A stretch of DNA of 64,000 nucleotides from Weissella fangxianensis (GTDB lineage: Bacteria; Bacillota; Bacilli; Lactobacillales; Lactobacillaceae). Location: positions 1-64,000 of the forward strand of contig NZ_JAMXDB010000001.1 in NCBI RefSeq assembly GCF_024718545.1. The letters run 5' to 3'. Position 1 is the stretch's first letter; each line of letters starts with the position of its first letter. Position numbers and translations under genes: made by a program. Under the pieces are notes generated by a model. That model worked only from the letters and a program-made list of their open reading frames with translations. It made no database searches and was not told the DNA's origin. This document shows positions 1 through 7,124 of the stretch, in pieces.

Positions 1-127
1 TTATATCTATTACTACAACAATAAACGGATTAAAACAAAGCTGGCCGGAAAAACTCCGGTTCAATACCGAAGTCTTTCCGACCAGCTAGTTGCTTAAACT
101 TCTCTCCAATTTTTGGGGTTCAGTTCA
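1..127 (+). mobile_element. 3' end of an IS3-family (IS150-like) insertion sequence
   Basis: The left edge of the window lies inside an insertion sequence. Frame 2 encodes the last 31 residues of an IS3-type OrfB transposase, followed by a non-coding tail ending TTGGGGTTCAGTTCA at 127. Ends of this family finish in CA, so 127 is a natural right terminus. Independent support for the boundary is that base 128 is the last preserved base of a repeat seen elsewhere in the window. The left end, the rest of the transposase and the target duplication lie outside the window, so intactness cannot be judged. Confidence 0.8.
2..97 (+). CDS. IS3-family transposase OrfB, C-terminal fragment (partial at window edge)
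   Basis: The reading frame from base 2 to the TAA at 95-97 gives a peptide containing YYNNKRIKTKL and KTPVQYR. These are the typical ending of IS150-group OrfB proteins (rve integrase core, DDE), where YYNxxR and LTPVxYR lie just before the C-terminus. The catalytic D,D,E residues would lie upstream, outside the window. The protein would be the integrase subunit made by frameshifting between OrfA and OrfB. It is cut off only by the window edge, so it may be complete in the genome. Confidence 0.82.
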   Translation, partial: YIYYYNNKRIKTKLAGKTPVQYRSLSDQLVA

Positions 128-235
128 GTTCCAACCTTTTTTCTGAAAGTATATTGTATAACGAAGTTTATGCTACGGCCAAAAATGATGAAAATCACGT
201 GACACGCTAGCTTTAAAACGACTTTTGTCACGCTC
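128..235 (-). repeat. 128-bp intergenic hairpin repeat, copy C (decayed, truncated by the IS)
   Basis: On the minus strand this starts AGCGTGACAAAAGTCGTTTT and aligns with the 5' half of the copies at 29469-29596 and 52860-52987. It keeps the central GGCCGTAGCA block and ends GGTTGGAAC. The final GCGTTT of the other copies is replaced by the IS terminus. The right hairpin arm has diverged, so little pairing remains. It lies just after the ykoC stop codon and in ykoC's orientation, as the other two copies do relative to their upstream genes. Confidence 0.65.
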
Positions 236-239
236 TTGT

Positions 240-908
240 TTACCAAGGCTTGATGATAATCGCAGTTAAAAGATATGCCAAGATTAACAGGCAGACGAGG
301 CCCCATTGCCATTTTGGTAAGTGTTCTTGTACAGTCTGTGTTCGTGGAAAACCTTCCGAAAAACCATGAGAAGTCATGGCAATTGCCAAGTCATCCGACC
401 AATGTAGGGCACTTAGAATCGCTTTGAAATAGATCTGAGGTTGCCATAAATGATAAGTAATCCCACGCAAGGCACCAGCATATCGAATGATTTGCACTTG
501 TCGTCTGACACGTGGCACTAAGTTAAAGGCAGCTAATAAACCATAAGTAAAAGTATTAGATAACTTTGCATGCTGATTCAAGCTGAACAGTAAATCTTTC
601 ACATTGACAGTTAGCGTGACAGCGGCTCCCAAAAGGAGGTAGGCGTATAAACGAGTTGCATAGACCAGTGCCAGGTGATGTGTGTCACCAGTACCAAAGG
701 CAATAAATGACCACCAAGTTCCAAAGGCCACGGGAATCGAGATTATCAGCATCAGGCCGACAATTTTTAAGTTTGGTCGTTGGAGTAATAGATAAATTAA
801 ACTAATGAGCGCAATGACTCCGTTGAGAATAACGGAACGGACAAATGAAGTTTCAATACCAATGCCGAGCATAATGAAGACAAGAATTGTTGGATTTAAT
901 TTAAGCAT
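240..908 (-). CDS. ykoC: ECF transporter transmembrane (T) component, YkoC/CbiQ type
   Basis: This is an integral membrane protein of the CbiQ/EcfT family. It couples the ATPase of an energy-coupling-factor transporter to the substrate-binding subunit. Several hydrophobic helices fill the first two-thirds. The C-terminal half has the coupling region with ALRGI and a conserved helical segment (AILSALHWSDDLAIAM). Start: an in-frame TTG lies upstream at 926, but the ATG at 908 has GGGGAGG eight bases ahead and is chosen, giving 222 aa and an 8-bp overlap with the ATPase gene. It is last in the ykoE-ykoD-ykoC operon, and a TPP riboswitch upstream implies thiamine or its pyrimidine moiety as substrate. 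Confidence 0.85.
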   Translation of the reverse strand: MLKLNPTILVFIMLGIGIETSFVRSVILNGVIALISLIYLLLQRPNLKIVGLMLIISIPVAFGTWWSFIAFGTGDTHHLALVYATRLYAYLLLGAAVTLTVNVKDLLFSLNQHAKLSNTFTYGLLAAFNLVPRVRRQVQIIRYAGALRGITYHLWQPQIYFKAILSALHWSDDLAIAMTSHGFSEGFPRTQTVQEHLPKWQWGLVCLLILAYLLTAIIIKPW

Positions 909-2316
909 TTGGCGCCTCCCCAACAAGTTGTAATTGTTGATTCTTAAAAATCAATTCATAGTCAATAAAATCAGCCAAACCGGCACGTTGATGAGAAATC
1001 ATCAGGACACTTTGGTCAGTTTCGTGAATACTCTGGTTAATTAATGTCATCACTGTGTTTACTGAATCAATATCCAGACCAGCCAGTGGTTCATCCAACA
1101 ATAGAATTGGTTGCCCCATAATCAACATACTGAGCACTTGTAACTTCTTTTGTTGACCACCAGATAGTTGATAGACCACATGTTCAGTTAGATGATTTAA
1201 GTGTAAATTTTCTAAAGCTGTTTGTATACGCTCATCTGTCCAATAATCAGTTGCTAAACTATGCTGTTGTGACAACGTGACTTCTTCTTGAACGGTCATT
1301 GTTACAAATTGATCACTAGCCGATTGAAAAATCAACGCAACTTTTTTTGCCCAATTTTTTAGCTTTATTTTGGCTGTATCTTGATCATCCCAAGTCACTT
1401 GCCCGTTATATTTGACTTGGTGACTAAGTGCCTTAAATAAAGTTGATTTACCGATACCGTTTGCACCAGACAATAAGCCGATTTGTCCAGTCGGTAAAGT
1501 AAAGTCACTATTGATTAACAATTGCCGACTTTTGCCCACAGTCAGTGTCAATTCTTGCCAGCGTAGATGACCATCAGTTTTAGGAACACCATAAAAAGGT
1601 GTTTGAGCAGGGAGATTAACTAATTTTGACAGTGATTGTTGATTTAATGTGCCCGAATCAGTATCGATAGCAAATAGGTAATCAACGAGTTCTTGGTAAC
1701 CAGATAAGTCATGATCAGAGATAATGATCGTTTTGTGCTGCTCTAGTTGCATTTTTTTCAAATCCGTCAGTAGTGATAAACGTGCGGCTGGATCAACACT
1801 GGCAAATGGTTCATCAAGTAAGATGATATCACTGTCCATCGCAAAAATAATGGCCAAGGCAACGCGTTGTTTTTCACCACCAGACAACGTCAATAAATCT
1901 TGGTCAGCAATTTGCTCTAGATGGAGCGCATTGATAGCAAATGCTACTCGCTGATTAATAACCTCAGTTGGCAATTGTAAATTCTCTAAAGCAAATACCA
2001 ATTGTAGTCGTGCTGTCCGCATCGCGAATTGACGGTCTGGATTTTGGAAGAGCATGGCAATTCGTTTTGCCCGTTCGAAAGGTGCTAATGGTTGAATAGG
2101 TTCGTCGTTTAATAATACCTGACCAGCCGTGACGACCCCACCAAATTTTGGTAGTAATCCAGCCATTGCTTTCAGCAGGGTCGATTTACCTGAACCAGAA
2201 GGGCCAATCAATAAGTTAAAAGATCCTGTTTCGGGAACCCAGTTAATCTGATTTAATACGTTGGGTTGGTCAGCTTGATAGGCAAAGCTTAGATGATCAA
2301 CTTGTAATTTTGTCAT
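901..2316 (-). CDS. ykoD: ECF transporter duplicated ATPase, YkoD type
   Basis: This 471-residue protein holds two ABC ATPase domains in tandem, as in the YkoD family, where one chain replaces the EcfA/EcfA' pair. The first domain has a Walker A GPSGSGKST (about residue 40), signature LSGGEKQRVALA (about 143) and Walker B ILLDEP. The second has GANGIGKST (about 285), LSGGQQKK (about 382) and ILLLDEP. It powers vitamin uptake with YkoC and the S-component YkoE. The start codon lies four bases after the ykoE stop, so the genes are co-transcribed. Both nucleotide sites look intact. Confidence 0.92.
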   Translation of the reverse strand: MTKLQVDHLSFAYQADQPNVLNQINWVPETGSFNLLIGPSGSGKSTLLKAMAGLLPKFGGVVTAGQVLLNDEPIQPLAPFERAKRIAMLFQNPDRQFAMRTARLQLVFALENLQLPTEVINQRVAFAINALHLEQIADQDLLTLSGGEKQRVALAIIFAMDSDIILLDEPFASVDPAARLSLLTDLKKMQLEQHKTIIISDHDLSGYQELVDYLFAIDTDSGTLNQQSLSKLVNLPAQTPFYGVPKTDGHLRWQELTLTVGKSRQLLINSDFTLPTGQIGLLSGANGIGKSTLFKALSHQVKYNGQVTWDDQDTAKIKLKNWAKKVALIFQSASDQFVTMTVQEEVTLSQQHSLATDYWTDERIQTALENLHLNHLTEHVVYQLSGGQQKKLQVLSMLIMGQPILLLDEPLAGLDIDSVNTVMTLINQSIHETDQSVLMISHQRAGLADFIDYELIFKNQQLQLVGEAPNA

Positions 2317-2320
2317 AAGC

Positions 2321-2884
2321 TTAACGTTTTAGTAATCCAGATTTTGCAACAAGCTTTTTGATAAAGTAAACTAATACACCACCAAAGAAACCGGCAGAAA
2401 TCAAACGAATAATAAATAGGGTAATCATCAAACTTGGCTTGTAATCTGCATAACCACTATTGAAGAGGTCCCAAATGAATGTCACGATCGTTGTCGTTAA
2501 TACAGAAAGACTAATGCCTAATTTATCCCAGTTTTTGTAGCCAGTCGCAGCAAATCCGAGTTCTGTACCAATACCTTGGACAAAACCGGAAATCAAATTA
2601 GCAGCTCCCCAGCTTGAGAATAATAGCATTTCAACAGCTGCTGCTAATACTTCACCAATAGTTGAACTACCGACCTTTTGTAGGATAGCCCCAGCTAATG
2701 GTCCAGCCATCAACCAGACACCTAATGTTAAATCATTTGCGTAGGGCTTTAGTGGAGTAGCAGCAACGGCATAATAAGCAGCACTCCAGACCTCAAAAAT
2801 GACCCCAAAAAAGATGGCGATGATGGCTAAGAAAATCACATCACGTAATGACCATTTAACCTTAGACTCAGTAACTGTTTGCAT
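2321..2884 (-). CDS. ykoE: ECF transporter substrate-binding (S) component, YkoE family
   Basis: This 187-aa hydrophobic protein has about five to six membrane segments and a short charged N-terminus. It resembles YkoE, the S-component of a thiamine/hydroxymethylpyrimidine ECF transporter. The segment LMAGPLAGAILQKVGSSTIGE and a conserved aromatic-rich helix are typical. The start ATG is preceded by AAGGAGG at 2894-2900. It is first in the operon, behind a TPP riboswitch, which fixes the ligand class as thiamine-related. Whether it takes thiamine itself or HMP cannot be decided from sequence alone. Confidence 0.88.
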   Translation of the reverse strand: MQTVTESKVKWSLRDVIFLAIIAIFFGVIFEVWSAAYYAVAATPLKPYANDLTLGVWLMAGPLAGAILQKVGSSTIGEVLAAAVEMLLFSSWGAANLISGFVQGIGTELGFAATGYKNWDKLGISLSVLTTTIVTFIWDLFNSGYADYKPSLMITLFIIRLISAGFFGGVLVYFIKKLVAKSGLLKR

Positions 2885-2940
2885 AATAATTGCAAACCTC
2901 CTTAAAATAAAATGTGGTCGAATCGCCGAAGCTTTGGTAA

Positions 2941-2996
2941 CAAAAAAAGCCCCAGTATCGATAGCGCTTACACACTAATCATTGATACTGGGGCTT
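2941..2996 (-). terminator. Riboswitch-linked intrinsic terminator
   Basis: Reading the minus strand, the 14-bp arm at 2981-2994 pairs with 2949-2962 (one mismatch) and is followed by seven U residues (2942-2948). It lies between the TPP aptamer and ykoE, so it is the expression platform: thiamine pyrophosphate binding should favour termination. Confidence 0.88.
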
Positions 2997-3011
2997 GTTT
3001 ACTGTCATGGT

Positions 3012-3098
3012 AAACAAACCAAGCTCCCTAGCAACATTACCTTGCTCAGGTTCTATGGGTATTATCTCAGCCAGCTTAATGGCACCCCAGCTTGTTTG
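3012..3098 (-). promoter_or_regulatory. TPP (THI-box) riboswitch aptamer
   Basis: The minus strand shows the conserved THI elements in order: GGGGTGCC, GCTGAGA, ATACCC, GAACCTGA, GGTAATG and AGGGA. These are closed by a P1 stem formed by AAACAAGCT and AGCTTGGTTTGTTT. The layout matches the TPP aptamer precisely. It lies upstream of a terminator and of ykoEDC, giving thiamine-repressed expression of the transporter. Confidence 0.95.
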
Positions 3099-3111
3099 AT
3101 TCGCTTGTTTA

Positions 3112-3140
3112 AGTATAGTGGGAATGTATTTAATTTGCAA
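3112..3140 (-). promoter_or_regulatory. Sigma-A promoter of the ykoEDC operon
   Basis: On the minus strand TTGCAA (3135-3140) and TATACT (3112-3117) are separated by 17 bp, just upstream of the aptamer. Confidence 0.8.
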
Positions 3141-3271
3141 ATAAATTCTATTGGGCTAACACATCATCAGAACAACTCAGGCTTTAATGGTATAAAGCAT
3201 ACCGTAACCGGTTTTATTTTGTTAAAATAGATTTAACGACAGATGGTGGTGAGAAATGGAGGAAATCACTC

Positions 3272-4243
3272 GTGAAATCTCAAATAAAGTTGTTAGGGCT
3301 AACTGCGAATCATGATTTAGCAGATGCAGTGGCAGAAGAATTGCATTTGCCGTTGACACAGTTAGATATCAAGCGCTTTGCGGACGGCGAAATTTATGAA
3401 CGAATATTAGAAAGTATCCGTGGCGATGATGTTTACGTTATTGCACCAATTGCAGAGGAAGTAAATGATGCATTTATGGAAATGATGATTGTTGTGGATA
3501 TCTTACGACGTTCATCTGCGGCGAAAATTACGCTTGTTATTCCATACTTTGGTTACGCTCGCCAAGACCGTAAAGCCAAATCACGAGAACCGATTACTGC
3601 TAAAATGGTTGCGTCACTTATTGAAATGAATGGTGTTGACCGGGTTGTTTCGATGGACTTTCACGCAGCGCAATTACAAGGCTTCTTTAATATGCCAGTT
3701 GATCATTTGCAAGCGGCACCATTATTAACAGACTACTTTTACAGCCGGAATTTATTAGATGATTTGGTTGTTGTTTCACCAGATCACACCGGAGCTGGTC
3801 GTGCCCGTAAATTTGCTGACTTACTTGGTGCTCCTTGGGGAGTTGTCAACGATAATGTCGCAATGACTAACCCAGAGTCTGATGATGCAATTGTTGGTGA
3901 TGTCAAAGGACGTCGGGCAATCATTGTTGATGATATTATTGATACTGGCTACCGTGTGCAGATGACTGCTAAAGCGTTATTGGCTAATGGCGCCACTGAA
4001 GTTTACGTTGCTGCAACACACCCAGTTCTTTCAGGTCAAGCAGCTGAAAATTTGGCAGCAGATGACAATATTGAACGTTGTATCTTTACGGACACCTTAC
4101 GTATCCCTGAAGAGAAGCAAAGTTCAAAATTCACGACATTATCTGTTGCACCTTTGTTTGCCGAAGCTATTAACCGCATTCATGAGAACAAACAGATTGA
4201 TGTACTATTACGTTCAAAAAATAAGCCAGAAGTTAATTTATAA
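3272..4243 (+). CDS. prs: Ribose-phosphate pyrophosphokinase (PRPP synthetase), divergent paralogue type
   Basis: This makes PRPP from ribose 5-phosphate and ATP for nucleotide, His, Trp and NAD synthesis. It is 323 aa, normal for the family. Visible features are FGYARQDRK and the flexible-loop SREPITAK near residues 90-105, MDFHAAQLQGFF around 130, and the PRPP-binding loop VDDIIDTG near 220. The N-terminal region reads ERILESIRGDDVYVI instead of the common HGEIQVNIRGxDVFI, suggesting the second, divergent Prs that many lactobacilli carry. The start is GTG with GGAGG nine bases upstream. Ribokinase, which makes its substrate, is encoded 1.1 kb downstream. Confidence 0.92.
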   Translation: MKSQIKLLGLTANHDLADAVAEELHLPLTQLDIKRFADGEIYERILESIRGDDVYVIAPIAEEVNDAFMEMMIVVDILRRSSAAKITLVIPYFGYARQDRKAKSREPITAKMVASLIEMNGVDRVVSMDFHAAQLQGFFNMPVDHLQAAPLLTDYFYSRNLLDDLVVVSPDHTGAGRARKFADLLGAPWGVVNDNVAMTNPESDDAIVGDVKGRRAIIVDDIIDTGYRVQMTAKALLANGATEVYVAATHPVLSGQAAENLAADDNIERCIFTDTLRIPEEKQSSKFTTLSVAPLFAEAINRIHENKQIDVLLRSKNKPEVNL

Positions 4244-4275
4244 ATAATCGCATTTAAAAATTAGGAGGTACCATA

Positions 4276-5265
4276 ATGGTCTACGCAGCATCAGAAAATC
4301 GTTATGAAGTTATGCCATATCGTCGGGTTGCCGATTCAGGATTGATTTTACCAGCCTTGTCATTTGGATTGTGGCGTAATTTAGGAGATCAAAAGCCGCT
4401 AGCTAATTCAAGAGAAGTGATGTTAAAAGCATTTGATAATGGTATTTTTTCTTTTGATAATGCTTCAAATTATGGTCCTTCCGATGGGACTGCGGAAGAA
4501 ACATTTGGTGCAGTTTATAAAAAAGATTTACATCCTTACCGTAATGAATTGATCATCACCACTAAAGCTGGTTACCATATGTGGCCAGGACCACTGGGAC
4601 AGTTTTCAGGTAAAAAGACCTTAACAGCTGCTTTAGATCTATCATTACAACGGATGCATTTAGATTACGTTGATATTTTTTATGCGCACCGTTGGGATCC
4701 AGAGACGAACTTACGTGAAACAGCTGAAGCCTTAGACTTAATGGTTCGCCAAGGGAAAGCTCTGTATGTTGGGGTTTCAAATTACACGACTGAACAAGTG
4801 GCTGAGATTAGTAAAATATTTGATGAATTACACACACCATTTATTGGTAATCAGATGTCATACAATATGTTTAATCGAGAAGCTGAAGATACGGATATGT
4901 TGGCTACTTTGGCACAACATCATGCTGGATTGATTGCGTATGGTCCATTGGCAGAAGGTTTGTTAACGGATCGTTATTTGGATGGTTTCCCAGCTGACAT
5001 GCCATTGCATCGTACCAATGCGTTCATCAAAGATGATCCCAAGGGAACGGTGTCAAAGCTTAACGCGTTGAATAAAGTGGCAGCTGATCGTGGACAAACC
5101 TTAGCACAACTAGCAATGGCCTGGTTGCTACGTGATAAACGTGTGCCATCAATCGTCATTGGTGCTTCTTCAGTTGATCACTTATTGGATAATGTCAAGG
5201 TTGCTGATAATATGACGTTGTCTACCGAAGAATTAGCAAAAATTGATGCTATTTTGAAGGGATAA
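4276..5265 (+). CDS. Aldo/keto reductase, YghZ/Gpr (L-glyceraldehyde 3-phosphate reductase) subfamily
   Basis: This is an NADPH-dependent reductase of the AKR superfamily (TIM barrel, 329 aa). It resembles E. coli YghZ along its length: YRRVADSGLILPALSFGLW at the N-terminus, NYGPSDGTAEE with the catalytic Tyr, TTKAGYHMWPGP with the catalytic Lys, YVDIFYAHRWD with the His, and IVIGASSVDHL at the cofactor-binding end. YghZ reduces aldehydes such as methylglyoxal and L-glyceraldehyde 3-phosphate. The exact substrate here is inferred. AGGAGG precedes the ATG, and the gene lies 32 bp after prs with a terminator behind it, so prs and this gene may be one transcript. Confidence 0.88.
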   Translation: MVYAASENRYEVMPYRRVADSGLILPALSFGLWRNLGDQKPLANSREVMLKAFDNGIFSFDNASNYGPSDGTAEETFGAVYKKDLHPYRNELIITTKAGYHMWPGPLGQFSGKKTLTAALDLSLQRMHLDYVDIFYAHRWDPETNLRETAEALDLMVRQGKALYVGVSNYTTEQVAEISKIFDELHTPFIGNQMSYNMFNREAEDTDMLATLAQHHAGLIAYGPLAEGLLTDRYLDGFPADMPLHRTNAFIKDDPKGTVSKLNALNKVAADRGQTLAQLAMAWLLRDKRVPSIVIGASSVDHLLDNVKVADNMTLSTEELAKIDAILKG

Positions 5266-5280
5266 AATTTGAGGGACAAG

Positions 5281-5327
5281 AATTGTTTATTTTCTAGATA
5301 ACTAACTTGAAAATAAACAATTTTTTT
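5281..5327 (+). terminator. Intrinsic terminator after the aldo/keto reductase
   Basis: Perfect 14-bp arms (5281-5294 and 5309-5322) are followed by a run of seven T. It separates the prs/AKR unit from rbsK. Confidence 0.85.
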
Positions 5328-5355
5328 GAATAATTATTTATAGGAGAATTGAGCT

Positions 5356-6273
5356 ATGACAAGAAAAGTAACAGTTCTGGGGTCGTTGAATTCGGATACG
5401 ATTTTGCATATTGATCACTTGCCAGTACAGGGTGAGACCATGGCCATGTCTGATGCCTCAACCGCACCAGGGGGTAAGGGGGCCAATCAAGCAGTTGCTG
5501 CCCAGCGCTTAGGTGCGCAAGTGCATTTTATCGGTGCTGTTGGTCAAGACCAGAACGGTGAGTTGCTACTGAATGCCTTGCAAGCAGATGGTGTCGATAC
5601 CACACACATTGCCCAACTTGCCAATGTTGGTACCGGAGCCGCCTATATTTTATTGGAAAGCGATTCGAACAATACGATTCTTATTTTAGGTGGTGCGAAT
5701 CAACAAGTTAGTGAAACAAATGTTGATGAGGCAGAAAAAACGATTCAATCATCAGAAGTCTTGGTCGCACAATTTGAAACACCGATTGTGGCAACGCTGC
5801 AAGCGTTTAAACTTGCTAAGTCAGCGGGGGTCATGACGATTCTAAATCCAGCACCCGGGCACAAAGAAATTCCAAAAGAATTATTGGGGTTAACTGATCT
5901 GATTACACCTAACGAAACTGAGGCCGAAATCATTACGGGTATTCCAGTTAATGATGATATATCGATGACCAATGCTTCTAATAAAATGCAAGAGATGGGT
6001 GCTAAAAATGTTATCATTACTCTAGGTGAGCGTGGTGCGTATTATCAGTTGGCTGATGGTCATCATGGTTTCGAGCCGGCCTTGAAGGTTAAAGCTGTGG
6101 ATACAACAGCAGCAGGTGACACTTTTATTGGCGCATTGGCGACTAAATTAGCGCCTGATATGACCAATCTTGTTGAAAGCGTTCGTTTTGCTAGTGCAGC
6201 ATCCGCATTAACTGTGCAAGGTGCAGGTGCCCAACCATCGATCCCCACACTTAAAAAAATGAAAGAAGTATAA
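5356..6273 (+). CDS. rbsK: Ribokinase
   Basis: This is a PfkB-family sugar kinase that phosphorylates D-ribose to ribose 5-phosphate. It is 305 aa with the PfkB signature 1 GGKGANQAVAAQRLGA (about residues 38-53) and signature 2 VDTTAAGDTFIGAL (about 250), where Asp is the catalytic base. DTTAAGD rather than DTTGAGD is common in ribokinases. The RBS is AGGAGAA. No ribose transporter or pyranase (rbsD) lies next to it, so the ribose may come from nucleoside salvage. Its product is the substrate of the Prs encoded upstream. Confidence 0.92.
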   Translation: MTRKVTVLGSLNSDTILHIDHLPVQGETMAMSDASTAPGGKGANQAVAAQRLGAQVHFIGAVGQDQNGELLLNALQADGVDTTHIAQLANVGTGAAYILLESDSNNTILILGGANQQVSETNVDEAEKTIQSSEVLVAQFETPIVATLQAFKLAKSAGVMTILNPAPGHKEIPKELLGLTDLITPNETEAEIITGIPVNDDISMTNASNKMQEMGAKNVIITLGERGAYYQLADGHHGFEPALKVKAVDTTAAGDTFIGALATKLAPDMTNLVESVRFASAASALTVQGAGAQPSIPTLKKMKEV

Positions 6274-6281
6274 CATCAATT

Positions 6282-6770
6282 ATGCACAACAACGATATTA
6301 TTCGTAGATTGCAATATATTTTCAATATTAATAGTAAGGACATGATGACTATTTTTGAACTAGGTGGTTTGACTCTTGATAAGCTAACCTATTTAGCAAT
6401 CATGGCTAAACCAACCCAAGATAGTGCCAGAGATGCTCAGCTATCACGACATGACCTGGAAAAGTTTTTGAACGGATTGATTATCTCTCAGCGAGGACAT
6501 AAAAAGAATCCAGATGGGTCGATTGCTGCACCGGACTATAGTATGCAACGCGATAACGATATTAATAATGTCGTTATTAAAAAGGTAAAGATTGCTATGG
6601 CGTACACAACTGAAGATTTACTTGATTTTTGGCAAGCTGCTGATTTCAAAGTAACTAAAGGTGAGGTTGGGGCAATGTTACGGCGTAAGTCACATCCAAA
6701 ATATTTAATTGCTGGTGACCAATTCATGCGTAAACTATTGATTGGTATGGCAAACACGCTGCGTGGTTAA
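6282..6770 (+). CDS. DUF1456 family protein (YehS-like)
   Basis: This 162-aa protein contains two copies of an approximately 65-residue DUF1456 unit. The first begins NNDIIRRLQYIFNIN, the second begins NNVVIKKVKIAMAYTTEDLLDFW. Each is followed by a conserved basic stretch (ISQRGHKK; MLRRKSHPKY). E. coli YehS has the same layout. No biochemical function is established for the family. It starts 8 bp after rbsK and shares its transcript, with a terminator directly behind it. It is probably cytoplasmic, with no signal peptide or membrane segment. Confidence 0.85.
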   Translation: MHNNDIIRRLQYIFNINSKDMMTIFELGGLTLDKLTYLAIMAKPTQDSARDAQLSRHDLEKFLNGLIISQRGHKKNPDGSIAAPDYSMQRDNDINNVVIKKVKIAMAYTTEDLLDFWQAADFKVTKGEVGAMLRRKSHPKYLIAGDQFMRKLLIGMANTLRG

Positions 6771-6795
6771 ATGACCAATTTATGATAGAAAACGG

Positions 6796-6829
6796 CTTAA
6801 GTTAGGCATTACTTAACTTAAGTTTTTTT
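6796..6829 (+). terminator. Intrinsic terminator after the DUF1456 gene
   Basis: CTTAAGTTA (6796-6804) pairs with TAACTTAAG (6814-6822), followed by seven T. Confidence 0.8.
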
Positions 6830-6887
6830 GTAAACGTTTTAATTTTTAATTGATAATAAAAATTAAAACCACTTTTGGGCAAAATAT

Positions 6888-6916
6888 TTGATATTATTGT
6901 GTAAAAAAAATAAAAA
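6888..6916 (+). promoter_or_regulatory. Probable mntH promoter
   Basis: TTGATA (6888-6893) is followed after 17 bp by TAAAAA (6911-6916). The -10 is weak. The near-palindrome TTTTGGGCAAAA lies just upstream (around 6873-6884) and could be a metal-repressor site; that role is a guess. Confidence 0.45.
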
Positions 6917-7124
6917 TAAGCAAAAAAATAGTTGCAACTGGGGGCGTAAGCGAGTAATATATTGTCGACGGGTAAGGAGCGCCCCGGTTAAGTATAAGTC
7001 ATAAGCTTTCAACAACCAAGTTGAACGAAATTCTTTATGAATTCTACTTAGCACTATATACAAAAGTAAATAGTACACTGGGACTGACCTTATTACGGCA
7101 TATTACGTATTATGGGAGGTTGTC
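6917..7124 (+). promoter_or_regulatory. Long structured mntH leader, unassigned
   Basis: About 200 nt of untranslated leader contains a conspicuous G+C-rich hairpin in very AT-rich surroundings: AACTGGGGGCG (6936-6946) pairs with CGCCCCGGTT (6980-6989). It is followed by TTCAAC/GTTGAA (7008-7013/7020-7025) and a GAAATTC/GAATTC hairpin near 7027-7042. An upstream AGTTGCAACT could pair alternatively with the first arm. I could not match it to the yybP-ykoY manganese riboswitch core or another known class. The position before a Mn transporter makes a metal-responsive RNA plausible. Confidence 0.5.

Noticed and set aside
94-312. 72-aa open frame on the minus strand
   Set aside because: It runs through the IS end, repeat copy C and the ykoC end; composition and position show no gene.
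6917-7124. yybP-ykoY manganese riboswitch before mntH
   Set aside because: The expected GGGGAGUAG-type core and paired loops were not found; only a generic structured leader can be claimed.
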